From JBKEDC01 sp047975205 (lineage in GTDB: Bacteria; Bacteroidota; Bacteroidia; Bacteroidales; Prolixibacteraceae), in assembly GCA_047975205.1 (NCBI GenBank), contig JBKEDC010000037.1, positions 62,001 to 126,000 on the forward strand: a stretch of 64,000 bases of DNA, given 5' to 3'. Each line of letters opens with the position of its first letter. The stretch's first letter is position 1. The position numbers and the translations under genes were made by a program. Shown in pieces: positions 54,256 through 63,728 of the stretch. The notes under the pieces are model-generated. The model searched no databases. It was not told the origin of the DNA and worked only from the letters and a program-made list of their open reading frames with translations.

Positions 54256-56488
54256 CTATTAATAAGTCGCTGGTCGTATTTTTATAAAACTCAATTGAGC
54301 CTGACAGACGCTCATCCCAAAAACCAAAATCCAGTCCTAAATTCCGAGTAACAGTAGTCTCCCACTTTAAGTCCGGATTGGGAAGTTGTGTGTTTGCTGC
54401 AGCGTAGTAAGGGGTAACCTGTTCACCCAACGAATAAACTCTTGAATTATTAATTCGATATGATAACTGAAATTGTGTAGAACCTATTTTATCATTTCCC
54501 GCTTCACCATACGAAAAACGCAACTTCAAATTAGAAAGCCATCCCTCAGCACCCTGCATCCAAGACTCCTTATTTATACGCCACGCTAATGCACCTGCAA
54601 CAAAGTTTCCCCATTGATTACCTTTCGCAAACTTTGTTGATCCGTCAGCACGATAAGTAAGCGTTGCATAGTACTTACTATCGTAGATATAGTTTGCACG
54701 TCCGAAAAAAGATGCTCTATTATAAGGATCTGAATATTTACTCGCAATGGCAGGAACCCCTTCTCCTAATGCCAAGTTAGCAAAAATTTTCTCCGGAGAT
54801 AAATCTTCAGCATAACGGGTTTGGTCAACGCTATATGTTTGTCCCCATGAACTATTAATTTCCTGACCAATCATTATGTCAAAACGATGCTTACCTTTTT
54901 CAAAATCGTAAGTTAATGTTTGAGCTTGACGGGCTGTTATTGTAGATTGATTATCTAATGAGATTAATGGCAACCCACCCTCATATGACGCCGGAGTAGT
55001 ATAAACTCCCCAATAATTCTGATCTTCTTGAAAGCGATAGTTGTAGCCACCTTCTAAACGATACTTCAAATTCTTAAGGATATCCCAATTGATTGCTCCT
55101 GTAAAAGCAAATCCCTTGCGGAAACGTCGTTTCCAATATTGTGCAGCCTGTTCAGATAGCGTTAAGTTGTCTCGCACCCATTGTTCGTACTCGTCATCAG
55201 GAAGCGTATTGGGATCTATGATAATCTGATCGGAAAGACCCTTTACAGGACCTTTTGCTACAGCGTCAGATGTTCTGATTTTATAAGTACCTCCGGATGT
55301 TCCCGAACCATTGGTTGCTTCATCAGATACACGCGCATTCAAGTCTAATCGAAGTTTATCAAACATCTGGTGAGAAAGCTTAAAGTTTACATTGAAACGT
55401 TCATAATCATTATTTTTCATTAGCCCCCCATTGAAATTGTATGTGCCTCTCAATGAATATTTTGTTTTAGCATTACCCCCCTGAACAGAGATATTATGCT
55501 GTTGAGAAAGCACATTAGCTCCGAACATGTCATTTTGCCAATCAGTTCCATCTTGATATTTGTATAAATCAAAATCATCATACATACCAAAGCGTTTTTC
55601 AAAACTATCTACAGAATTTTGCCCCTCCAATAAAGCCAACTCATAATTAGTCATTACATACTCGTAGGGACTAAGTACATCGATACGATTCTTAAGTTTT
55701 TTAGTCTGAACAAAAACATTGTAACTCACTTGAGTTTTCCCTCCTTGTGCATTTTTTGTAGTGATAATAATAACGCCATTTGCTCCCTGAGAACCATAAA
55801 TTGCAGTTGAAGAAGCATCTTTTAGTACGTTAATACTTTCAATGTCAGTAGGCGGAATATCATTAATACTAGAAACAGGGAATCCATCTACAATATATAA
55901 TGGAGAATTATCTCCCGTTATTGAACCTCCTCCGCGTACTCGCACAATCATTTCTGCATCAGGCGACCCATCAGCAGTGGTAACTTGCACTCCTGCTAAC
56001 CTGCCCGAAAGAGCCTCTGCTACATTAGCAACCGGCACCTTAGCCAAGGTTTCTCCGCCAACTGAAGAAACCGATCCGGTTAAATCTTTCTTCTTGATTG
56101 TACCATAGCCCACGGCAACAACTTCTTCCAAACCGATAGCATCAGAAATCATTGTTATGTTAATGCGTGCTTTATCTACATTAACCTCTTTTGTTTTCAT
56201 GCCAACAAAACTAAAAACAAGGACAGCACCATCGCTTAAATTTCCAATAGTATAATTTCCATCAAAATCACTTATCACACCATTAGTCGTTCCTTTCAAC
56301 ACAATGGTTACTCCCGGAAGGGGCATACCCTGATCATCAACTATTCGTCCATCTACAGAAGATACTTTCTGAGCTTGGACTGAAAGTATAGTCATCGAGC
56401 AAAGCATAGCGAGTGTCAACCCTGAGATTCTTATAAGCCGGATTAAATAATTAATCCGACTTATTTTACTGATAAAAGTTTTATTCAT
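54239..56488 (-). pseudogene. Truncated SusC-family transporter (second copy)
   Basis: 749 residues with the family's N-terminus: signal region, carboxypeptidase-like domain (VDGRIVDDQGMPLPGVTIVL), plug (VVAVGYGTIKKKDLTGSVSS, then GSQGANGVIIITTKNAQ) and most of the barrel. It stops after FYKNTTSDLLIEL with a frameshifted tail FLP and a TGA at 54239-54241. Aligned to the intact copy (1092 aa), this point corresponds to residue about 752, so roughly 340 barrel residues are absent. No susD follows; instead the DUF5123 fragment starts at the junction. The protein is unlikely to fold as a working transporter. The SusC-SusD pair is thus broken; the 373-bp 5' region is still present. Confidence 0.88.
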
Positions 56489-56876
56489 AAAAGAATATTT
56501 AATTAAAGTTAATATTTCAATGTATTTTCAGTTACTAAATCATATATTACACGTTTTAATATATTCTGGTTAATTATATATATTTCACACTCTAAGATAT
56601 ACATAACACTAATATCAAAATATTGTAATATTTATTAACATTTATCATATTCAAAATCAATTCTGTAACATTTCGTTTTATAATTAAATACAATATGTTA
56701 ATATTTATTAAAATACAATATTTCTGAAATATAGTTTAGAACTCAAACTAAAATTTACATAAAATTCAACTCAGACTACCATAAAACTCAAAAGTCAACT
56801 GTGTAAGCATTTGCACTCCGATTACGTTCAGTAACCACAAAGGCAAAGTGCTCCAACAAACATGAAGAAAATCACC
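56489..56876. other. AT-rich upstream region of the truncated SusC gene
   Basis: About 390 bp, very rich in A and T, with repeated AATATTTATTAA-like words near 56628-56720. It would hold the promoter of the former second PUL (-) and the RluA promoter (+). No gene was recognised and no clear consensus for the SusC side. Confidence 0.5.
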
Positions 56877-56884
56877 TACCTTTG
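56877..56884 (+). promoter_or_regulatory. -7 box (TACCTTTG) before the RluA gene
   Basis: A perfect TAnnTTTG, 22 bp before the ATG at 56907. It supports that start over the upstream in-frame ATG at 56862, which would lie before the promoter element. No good -33 box is seen. Confidence 0.5.
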
Positions 56885-56906
56885 TGATTCTATTCAACCA
56901 GATGAT

Positions 56907-58580
56907 ATGAAAAATTCAACTCAAATTCATTCTTTTCAAACCGACATTAGTTCTATTGCTCTTCCTCGTAAATTTCCTTACTTATACACTCACGAGCCAC
57001 ATTCACTATGTCGAATAGCAAGCGAAGAGTTGCAAAAATTCTTACTTCAGCAAACCACATGGAATGAGTATCTAGGATTAGATGGAAAAGACAGAGGCAT
57101 TGGCAAAATGTTCGGTGTATTGGTGGTTCAGCAAACAAATGGAAAATTAGCTTACTTAGCCGCTTTTTCGGGAGCTATCGGAACCTGCAATACACATCCT
57201 TATTTTGTTCCCCCAATATTCAATTTGTTAGACCCTAACGGATTTTTCAAACAAGGAGAGCAAAAGTTAAGCGCACTCAACAAACAAATTGAACAATTAG
57301 AGCAAGATGAATCATTAACATCTGCACAATTACAGCTCCACGAGGCAACAAAAAATATAGAATCGACTCAATCTCATTGGAAAGAGCACTTGAAGAACGG
57401 GAAAAAAATCAGAGAAGGTCAACGAGAAGATGCTAGAAAGATACTCATAGGAAATAAACTAGACGAGCGATTAGAAGAACTAAACCGAGCTAGTCAATTA
57501 GAAAAGATTGCTCATAAGAAACATATTGTCAAACTAAACCGACAAATAGAACTAATTCAGGAAAGCTTAAATCGGCAACTCTCATTTATAGCTAGTTTAA
57601 AGAAACAGCGACAAAAACAGTCAGCAGACTTACAGCTCCATATTTTTGAGCAGTTTCAACTAATTAACAATCGTAATGAGCAAAAAAGTGTTCTACAAAT
57701 TTTCAACGAACAGAAAATAACAATGCCTCCGGCAGGCACGGGCGACTGTGCAGCTCCCAAACTACTGCAATACGCTTTTCAACAGCAGCTAAAGCCAATT
57801 GCATTAGCCGAATTTTGGTGGGGAGCTCCTCCAAAATCAAAAATACGTAAGCACAAACAGTTTTATCCTCCCTGTAGCAAATGTGCTCCTCTTTTAAAGC
57901 ATATGCTCCGATATATCGAGCAGGAAATCGACCCCATCAATCTGCAAATGAAACAGCCCGATGAGCTGGAAATTATTTTCGAAGATGATCGGATAATAGT
58001 CATCAACAAACCGGAAAACTTTTTAAGCGTCCCCGGAAAAAAGCAGAGTGATTCGGTTTTGCAACGTTTAAAGCAAATGCGACCGAAGGATGAGAATTTA
58101 TTATTAGTTCACCGCTTAGACATGGCAACTTCCGGTGTACTGCTTGCTGCAAAAAATATGGAAACATATAAAATTATGCAAAGTCAATTTATCAAACGAA
58201 GCGTAAAGAAATGCTATCTTGCCATACTCGATGGATTGGTTAAAGAAGACAGTGGAACCGTCAATTTACCGCTTCGCGTAGATCTCAATAATCGCCCCCA
58301 ACAATTAGTTTGCTACGAGCATGGGAAATCGGCTTCCACGGATTGGGAAGTTATCGAACGCACAGACGGGAAAACCCGCGTGCATTTCTATCCCATTACG
58401 GGACGAACTCACCAATTGCGCGTACATGCTGCCCATATACAGGGTTTAAATACTCCTATTCTAGGAGATAACTTGTATGGGAATAAGGATAATCGACTGT
58501 ATCTACATGCATCAAGTTTAGAAATTACACATCCTAAAACAGGCAAGGAAATGATATTTCACGCAAAGAATCCGTTTTAA
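56907..58580 (+). CDS. Long RluA-family pseudouridine synthase with atypical N-terminal half
   Basis: About 557 residues. The C-terminal third is an RluA-type enzyme: the domain begins near residue 352 (LEIIFEDDRIIVINKP), catalytic Asp405 is in HRLDMATSG, and YPITGRTHQLRVHAAHI follows near 492. RluA enzymes make pseudouridine in rRNA or tRNA. The N-terminal 350 residues are unusual: an ordered start (YLYTHEPHSLCRIASEELQK), then a Gln-rich coiled coil (about 115-250). Next comes a compact block with PAGTGDCAAPKLL (Cys281) and FYPPCSKCAPLL (Cys323, Cys326), a Cys pattern suggestive of a metal site or a deaminase-like fold. I recall similar long RluA proteins in other bacteria, but the N-terminal function is unknown. 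The start rests on the -7 box at 56877. Confidence 0.9.
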   Translation: MKNSTQIHSFQTDISSIALPRKFPYLYTHEPHSLCRIASEELQKFLLQQTTWNEYLGLDGKDRGIGKMFGVLVVQQTNGKLAYLAAFSGAIGTCNTHPYFVPPIFNLLDPNGFFKQGEQKLSALNKQIEQLEQDESLTSAQLQLHEATKNIESTQSHWKEHLKNGKKIREGQREDARKILIGNKLDERLEELNRASQLEKIAHKKHIVKLNRQIELIQESLNRQLSFIASLKKQRQKQSADLQLHIFEQFQLINNRNEQKSVLQIFNEQKITMPPAGTGDCAAPKLLQYAFQQQLKPIALAEFWWGAPPKSKIRKHKQFYPPCSKCAPLLKHMLRYIEQEIDPINLQMKQPDELEIIFEDDRIIVINKPENFLSVPGKKQSDSVLQRLKQMRPKDENLLLVHRLDMATSGVLLAAKNMETYKIMQSQFIKRSVKKCYLAILDGLVKEDSGTVNLPLRVDLNNRPQQLVCYEHGKSASTDWEVIERTDGKTRVHFYPITGRTHQLRVHAAHIQGLNTPILGDNLYGNKDNRLYLHASSLEITHPKTGKEMIFHAKNPF

Positions 58581-58991
58581 CATTAAGACCAAAACCTGAC
58601 AAAAGAGATTTATTAACACATTAAAAAATAAATTTAAATGCTAATTTTCAAACACTTAGAATATTCTTACCTTGTTTTATGAAATTAGAATAGCTCCTAT
58701 TTTACTTCGTACTATCTTTCCTCGCTTAATAATTGGCATAACTTTATATCTTTTTAACTTTTCACTGAGGAGGATCCGCTTAATTTCATATCATCTTATT
58801 CTTTTCAAGATAAGAATTACGTACACTATATATTTCTCCGGTCTTATTCTATTTCAAAAAGGATAAAATGCGAGCTATCACATAAAGAATTCCATTTAAA
58901 CATACTATTTTCAGCAGTTTTATGATTTAATCTTGATGAGCGTTTTAATCCAAAAAAATTCTAAAGATGCATCATTTCATTTTTAAAGTTG
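58581..58991. other. Intergenic region before the M23 gene
   Basis: About 410 bp, AT-rich, with short frames of low complexity and no recognisable gene. A weak A/T inverted repeat near 58795-58825 is too imperfect to call. Confidence 0.5.
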
Positions 58992-58999
58992 TAGCTTTG
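58992..58999 (+). promoter_or_regulatory. -7 box very close to the M23 start codon
   Basis: TAGCTTTG matches TAnnTTTG and lies only 7 bp before the ATG at 59007, so the predicted transcript would be almost leaderless. A weak T-rich -33 region lies upstream. Confidence 0.4.
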
Positions 59000-59006
59000 T
59001 CAGCGT

Positions 59007-59879
59007 ATGGAGAAAAAGAAACCCAGAAAAGTAATCAAAAAGCTGCAGAATCGCTATCGTCTTATGATATATGATGATAATAGTTTTCAAGCAGTATGGA
59101 ATATTCGTATCACGCGCACCAAAGCCATCCGATGGATAATGTCAATCATTGCTCCCTTAGTTTTGTTGACTGCTTTTCTTATTTTCTTCACCCCTATCCG
59201 TCAGCTTATACCCGGATATCCAAAACCCGGTATGCAAAAGAATTTAGTTCGGAATGAGATATTAATCGATTCGTTGCACCATGAACTGGAACTCCAAAAA
59301 CAATATCTAGCCTCTATACAATCAGTTATTCAAGGAGAAATCACTGAAGAAGAGTCATTAGCAATCGACACTTCCCATCATGTTGTACCCGATTTAACCG
59401 ATTATCAACTTAATCATGATTCAATTTTTGAGTTACATTTATTAAATACTCCCGTGGCTTCAAACCCACCAACAAAAGATACGGTGAATGACAAAGAAAA
59501 TATTCAAGATTTAAGCTTTTTCAGACCTATAAACGGAGTAGTTACCGACAAATACAATACAAAGTCCGACCACTACGGAGTAGATATCACTAGTGCTGCC
59601 GAAGCATCTATATTTTCCGTACTGGACGGAACGGTTATCTTTGCCGGATTTACAGTTGAAACCGGTTATGTAATATATGTTCAACATCGTTATAATTTAG
59701 TTTCCGTGTATAAGCACAACCTCAATCTGTTAAGAAAAACAGGAGACAGGGTTAAAGCCGGGGAAGTTATAGCCGTCATGGGGAATACCGGTAAGCTTAG
59801 TACCGGGCCTCACCTCCATTTCGAACTGTGGTACAAAGGAAAGTCTATCGACCCTTCAGAATACATAAATTTTGAATGA
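59007..59879 (+). CDS. M23-family (LytM-like) metallopeptidase
   Basis: The 290-residue protein has a basic cytoplasmic start (MEKKKPRKVIKKLQNRYRLM), one membrane segment (about 48-67), a coiled-coil stretch (about 85-110) and a C-terminal LytM/M23 domain. Zinc ligands are visible: His189 and Asp193 in DHYGVDIT, and His269 and His271 in GPHLHFEL. The enzyme probably cleaves peptidoglycan cross-bridges or acts as an amidase activator. The ATG at 59007 is the only in-frame start for this N-terminus. Dxr follows 130 bp downstream. Confidence 0.9.
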   Translation: MEKKKPRKVIKKLQNRYRLMIYDDNSFQAVWNIRITRTKAIRWIMSIIAPLVLLTAFLIFFTPIRQLIPGYPKPGMQKNLVRNEILIDSLHHELELQKQYLASIQSVIQGEITEEESLAIDTSHHVVPDLTDYQLNHDSIFELHLLNTPVASNPPTKDTVNDKENIQDLSFFRPINGVVTDKYNTKSDHYGVDITSAAEASIFSVLDGTVIFAGFTVETGYVIYVQHRYNLVSVYKHNLNLLRKTGDRVKAGEVIAVMGNTGKLSTGPHLHFELWYKGKSIDPSEYINFE

Positions 59880-59983
59880 AGTTAAATCGATTAAATATAA
59901 AATCAACAATAGGGTAAAAGTGTTATTCGCCGATTAATCAGCAAGTATTTCAACGTTCTTTATGGAAATGGTTTGAATCTTAT

Positions 59984-59991
59984 TAAATTTG
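59984..59991 (+). promoter_or_regulatory. -7 box (TAAATTTG) for dxr
   Basis: A perfect TAnnTTTG at 59984-59991 overlapping an upstream TTG of the frame; the real ATG at 60010 lies 18 bp downstream. The -33 box is weak (TATG near 59961). Confidence 0.45.
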
Positions 59992-60009
59992 AAGCTTTAT
60001 TACATACAC

Positions 60010-61185
60010 ATGAACGAAAATAAAAAAAGAATAGCAATACTTGGTTCTACCGGCTCTATCGGAACACAAACTTTAGAAGTCATCAGCGAACAAAGTGCCT
60101 ATTTCGAGATTGAAGTGCTTTCTGCTAATAATAATATCGATTTACTTATCGCACAGGCTTTGCATTACAAACCAAATGTTGTGATTATTGCCAATGAGAA
60201 TCATTATAATAAGCTTTGTCGTTCCCTAGCTCATGAAGATATTAAATGTTATGCTGGCAATCAGGCTTTAGAACAGGTCGTACAAATGAGCTCTGTTGAC
60301 TTAGTAGTTACTGCCATGGTGGGATATGCAGGCTTACTCCCCACTTTGAGTGCCATAGAAGCCGGGAAAGATATCGCTCTCGCCAATAAAGAAACTTTGG
60401 TAGTAGCAGGTGAAATCATCACGGAAGCCGCACTTCGGAAAGGAGTGAATATTTATCCGGTAGATTCTGAGCATTCAGCCATCTTTCAGTGTTTGGTAGG
60501 TGAACACATGAATGAAATCGAAAAAATTATACTTACCGCATCCGGAGGGCCTTTTCGCCGACATAGTGCTGATGAACTAAAACACATCACCAAATCCGAT
60601 GCATTAAAACATCCCAATTGGGAAATGGGAGCTAAAATCACCATTGATTCTGCCTCCATGATGAATAAAGGCTTCGAGGTTATTGAAGCAAAGTGGCTCT
60701 TTGGAGTACAGCCTGAACAAATTGAAGTCATTGTACATCCTCAAAGTATTGTGCATTCGCTAGTTCAATTCACCGACGGTTCTATAAAAGCCCAAATGGG
60801 ATTACCTGATATGAAGTTGCCCATTCAGTATGCTTTGAAGTTTCCGGAACGATTGAAATCTTCATTCAGCAGATTCAACTTTATGGATTACCCTCAACTC
60901 ACCTTTGAAAAAGCTGATACCTCTAAATTTCCAAGTCTTGCACTAGCTTATGAAGCTATGAAACAAGGTGGGAATATGCCATGCATTATAAATGCAGCCA
61001 ATGAGATAGCTGTTGAGGCATTTCTAAGAGATAAAATACGCTTCATCGATATGCCTGACATCATTACCGATTGCATGCAAAAGCTACCCTATCTGCCTCA
61101 ACCTGATATAAATGATTATATCGCATGCGATAAAGAAACTCGGTTGTTTACTCAATCATTAATTAATCAACAATATAAACTCTAG
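60010..61185 (+). CDS. dxr: 1-deoxy-D-xylulose 5-phosphate reductoisomerase
   Basis: Second enzyme of the MEP isoprenoid pathway, converting DXP to MEP with NADPH. From the ATG at 60010 it has 391 aa; an upstream extension overlaps a promoter and is unlikely. The NADPH-binding motif is LGSTGSIGTQTLEV near residues 12-25. The metal and substrate motifs are ALANKETLVVAGE near 120-132, PVDSEHSAIFQC near 147-158, SGGPFRRH and NMGFEV-like IDSASMMNKGFEVIEAKW near 210-227. The supply of isoprenoids links it loosely to uppP and the polyprenyl synthase. RseP starts 11 bp downstream. Confidence 0.97.
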   Translation: MNENKKRIAILGSTGSIGTQTLEVISEQSAYFEIEVLSANNNIDLLIAQALHYKPNVVIIANENHYNKLCRSLAHEDIKCYAGNQALEQVVQMSSVDLVVTAMVGYAGLLPTLSAIEAGKDIALANKETLVVAGEIITEAALRKGVNIYPVDSEHSAIFQCLVGEHMNEIEKIILTASGGPFRRHSADELKHITKSDALKHPNWEMGAKITIDSASMMNKGFEVIEAKWLFGVQPEQIEVIVHPQSIVHSLVQFTDGSIKAQMGLPDMKLPIQYALKFPERLKSSFSRFNFMDYPQLTFEKADTSKFPSLALAYEAMKQGGNMPCIINAANEIAVEAFLRDKIRFIDMPDIITDCMQKLPYLPQPDINDYIACDKETRLFTQSLINQQYKL

Positions 61186-61196
61186 AAAACATTACA

Positions 61197-62531
61197 ATGC
61201 AAGAATTCTTTATAAAAGCTGCTCAATTAGTACTGAGCCTTTCTTTATTAGTCATTATTCATGAGTTCGGACACTTTACTTTTGCTCGTCTATTTAAAAC
61301 AAGAGTGGAGAAATTTTATTTATTTTTCAACCCATGGTTCTCTCTATGGAAGAAAAAAATAGGCGAAACAGAGTATGGTATCGGTTGGGTTCCGCTAGGT
61401 GGCTATGTGGCTATTTCCGGCATGATCGATGAATCTATGAATACAGAAAGTTTAAAAGAAGAACCTAAGCCATGGGAGTTTAGATCTAAAACCAAATGGC
61501 AACGCCTACTTATTATGATTGGCGGCGTGCTTTTTAACTTCATTCTGGCATTCATTATATACATTGGTGTCCTTTTTGCTTGGGGAACATCTTACCTACC
61601 GACCGACAATCTTACTCATGGCATAAGTGTCAATAAGGAAGCCCGAGCTATGGGGTTTGAAAATGGAGATAAAATTATTTCTGTCGACGGACAAAAGATT
61701 GAGAATTTCGCAAAATTTTTACCGACCATTGCTATTGATGGAGCCAAACAGGTAGAAGTTTCACGTAATGGTACTGAAGTATCTATTCCCATCACCAACA
61801 AATATTTGCCCGAGCTTTTAAAAGGAAAAATGAGTTTTGAGCCTCGTATCCTCAATAAATTCAGTATTGCAAATATAGTTGATGACAGTCCTGCCGAAAA
61901 AGTTGGGCTTAAAACCGGCGATCAAATCTTAAGTCTAGACGGACTGTCATTTAAATTTTATGATGAACTTACAAGTTATGCTCAAAATCATGCGAATCAA
62001 CAAGTGACATTCAATATTCTTCGCGAAGGAAAGGAATTGCAAGTCCCCATAACGATCAGTGCCGAAGGTACAGTCGGATTTTATCCTGATTTTTCTCCCG
62101 AAGCCTACGACTATTTATCATATGAAACAAGATCATATAGTTTTTTTGAAGCTATCCCCGCAGGAATAGACTTGGGAGTATCGACCATAAAAAGCTACCT
62201 TAATCAACTGAAATTATTCTTCAAACCGGAGACGAAAGCATATGAGTCATTAGGTGGGTTTATCGCCATTGGCAACATCTTCCCTTCGGCATGGGATTGG
62301 CATCGCTTTTGGATGATGACTGCATTTCTATCTATCATACTAGGCGTTATGAATTTACTTCCAATTCCGGCATTAGACGGCGGTCATGTCATGTTCCTGC
62401 TTTATGAAATTATAACGGGAAGAAAACCCAGTGATAAATTTTTAGAGTATGCCCAAACTGTTGGTATGATTCTGTTGCTTATCTTAGTAGTATATGCAAA
62501 TGGGAATGATATCCTCCGATTATTTAAATAA
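61197..62531 (+). CDS. rseP: RseP-family site-2 intramembrane metalloprotease
   Basis: A 444-residue membrane protease that cuts substrates within the lipid bilayer, for example anti-sigma factors after a first cut. The zinc motif HEFGH is at residues 22-26, and the second catalytic motif is in ALDGGHVMFLLYE near 391. Two PDZ domains lie between (about 125-200 and 205-290; the second starts with IVDDSPAEKVGLKTGDQI), and a further conserved block follows. It is in the dxr-rseP transcript (11 bp gap), common in Bacteroidetes. Whether it works on a sigma-E-like system here is open. Confidence 0.95.
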   Translation: MQEFFIKAAQLVLSLSLLVIIHEFGHFTFARLFKTRVEKFYLFFNPWFSLWKKKIGETEYGIGWVPLGGYVAISGMIDESMNTESLKEEPKPWEFRSKTKWQRLLIMIGGVLFNFILAFIIYIGVLFAWGTSYLPTDNLTHGISVNKEARAMGFENGDKIISVDGQKIENFAKFLPTIAIDGAKQVEVSRNGTEVSIPITNKYLPELLKGKMSFEPRILNKFSIANIVDDSPAEKVGLKTGDQILSLDGLSFKFYDELTSYAQNHANQQVTFNILREGKELQVPITISAEGTVGFYPDFSPEAYDYLSYETRSYSFFEAIPAGIDLGVSTIKSYLNQLKLFFKPETKAYESLGGFIAIGNIFPSAWDWHRFWMMTAFLSIILGVMNLLPIPALDGGHVMFLLYEIITGRKPSDKFLEYAQTVGMILLLILVVYANGNDILRLFK

Positions 62532-62539
62532 ATTCAATT

Positions 62540-62716
62540 ATGACACTATTATTTATCAGCTCAACCGAATTAATCGTTGTTGTTGTATTAATTTTGGTAC
62601 TCTTCGGTGGGAAAAAGATTCCCGAATTAATGAAAGGACTCGGTCAAGGAGTAAAAGAGTTTAAAGATGCCTCTAAAGAGGCAGAAAAGGAAGACGACAA
62701 CTCAAATAAAAGCTAA
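62540..62716 (+). CDS. tatA: Sec-independent protein translocase TatA/E
   Basis: A 58-residue protein that forms the pore of the twin-arginine translocase. It has the standard TatA arrangement: a short periplasmic N-end, one membrane helix (about residues 8-23), a turn FGGKKIPELMKGLGQG and an amphipathic, then acidic, C-tail (KEFKDASKEAEKEDD). It starts 8 bp after rseP and overlaps the upstream extension of the next frame. The partner tatC is not nearby. Confidence 0.93.
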   Translation: MTLLFISSTELIVVVVLILVLFGGKKIPELMKGLGQGVKEFKDASKEAEKEDDNSNKS

Positions 62717-62717
62717 T

Positions 62718-63719
62718 ATGAAACCATTTTGCAGGTTACTTATAATAATATGCTTGTTAGCAACAGCAAGTGGCTGCTCACATGATAAAACTTCCATCTT
62801 AAAAAAGAAAGTATCCGGAAAGATTGGGGAGCTGGTAGTAGTGATACCGGAAATTCAATGGAAAGATACAATTGGCTCTACTATTAAAGGGCTGTTGGCT
62901 CAAGAACAAGTTTCTTTACCTCAGTCTGAACCTCTGTTTGATTTGTTACCTGTACCCCCGGCTGCCTTTGCCGATATATTCAAGGCTAATAGAAGCATTT
63001 TGCAAGTACATGTTAATTCAACAGTCGATTCTACACGTGTAGTATATAGGTATGATGTTTGGGCTCAACCGCAATCGGTGGTAGAAATCTATGCTAAAGA
63101 CAAAACCGATTTCTTACAGCTCTTCAAAGAGAAGGGAAATAAGATTGCAGCGTTTATGCTCCAAGGAGAAAGAAATCGATTAATGGGTAACTATGCTAAA
63201 TATCCGAAGCGTGAGGTAATAGCCGATATTAAAAAGAAGTTTGGCATCGATATTATTTTACCTGTGGGATATGTTAAGGCTAGCGATAAAGATAATTTTT
63301 ATTGGGCAAGGTTTGACACCCCTGAAATTACGCAGAGTGTCATGGTATATTCTTTCCCTTACACTTCTGATAGCACATTCACCTCCGACTATTTAGTAAA
63401 CAAGCGAGACTCTTTGCTTCACGCTTATGTGGAAGGTCCGAGCGACAGCAGCTACATGGTTTCTGAGCATCGAGTTCCTACTGCCTGCCAAATTCTTAAA
63501 TATAAAGGCAATTATGCTGCTGAAGTACGAGGTTTATGGAGATTAGAAGGTGATTGGATGGGTGGCCCCTATGTACTCTTAGCCGTTTTATCGCCCGATC
63601 ACAAGCGTGTTGTTGTTCTCGACGGATGGGTTTATGCCCCACAGAAAGATAAGCGAAATTATGTTCGACAGTTAGAGGCCATGATTTACTCACTGAACTT
63701 CCCTAAGGCAGAAAAATAA
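62718..63719 (+). CDS. DUF4837 family lipoprotein
   Basis: The frame opens at 62667, but the ATG at 62718, one base after the tatA stop, begins the signal sequence MKPFCRLLIIICLLATASGC (lipobox ASGC). The product has about 333 aa. The mature part is a Bacteroidetes-specific DUF4837 protein: KISGKIGELVVVIPE-like start, QGERNRLMGNYAKYPKREV in the middle and GLWRLEGDWMGGPYV near the end. Function unknown; it is consistently lipidated and possibly located at the outer membrane. It sits between tatA and radA, probably in one transcript. Confidence 0.88.
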   Translation: MKPFCRLLIIICLLATASGCSHDKTSILKKKVSGKIGELVVVIPEIQWKDTIGSTIKGLLAQEQVSLPQSEPLFDLLPVPPAAFADIFKANRSILQVHVNSTVDSTRVVYRYDVWAQPQSVVEIYAKDKTDFLQLFKEKGNKIAAFMLQGERNRLMGNYAKYPKREVIADIKKKFGIDIILPVGYVKASDKDNFYWARFDTPEITQSVMVYSFPYTSDSTFTSDYLVNKRDSLLHAYVEGPSDSSYMVSEHRVPTACQILKYKGNYAAEVRGLWRLEGDWMGGPYVLLAVLSPDHKRVVVLDGWVYAPQKDKRNYVRQLEAMIYSLNFPKAEK

Positions 63720-63728
63720 GCTATAACT

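Noticed and set aside
58672..58866. 64-codon frame (+) before the M23 gene
   Set aside because: It starts at a TTG in an AT-rich gap, its hydrophobic residues look like chance translation, and there is no start context.
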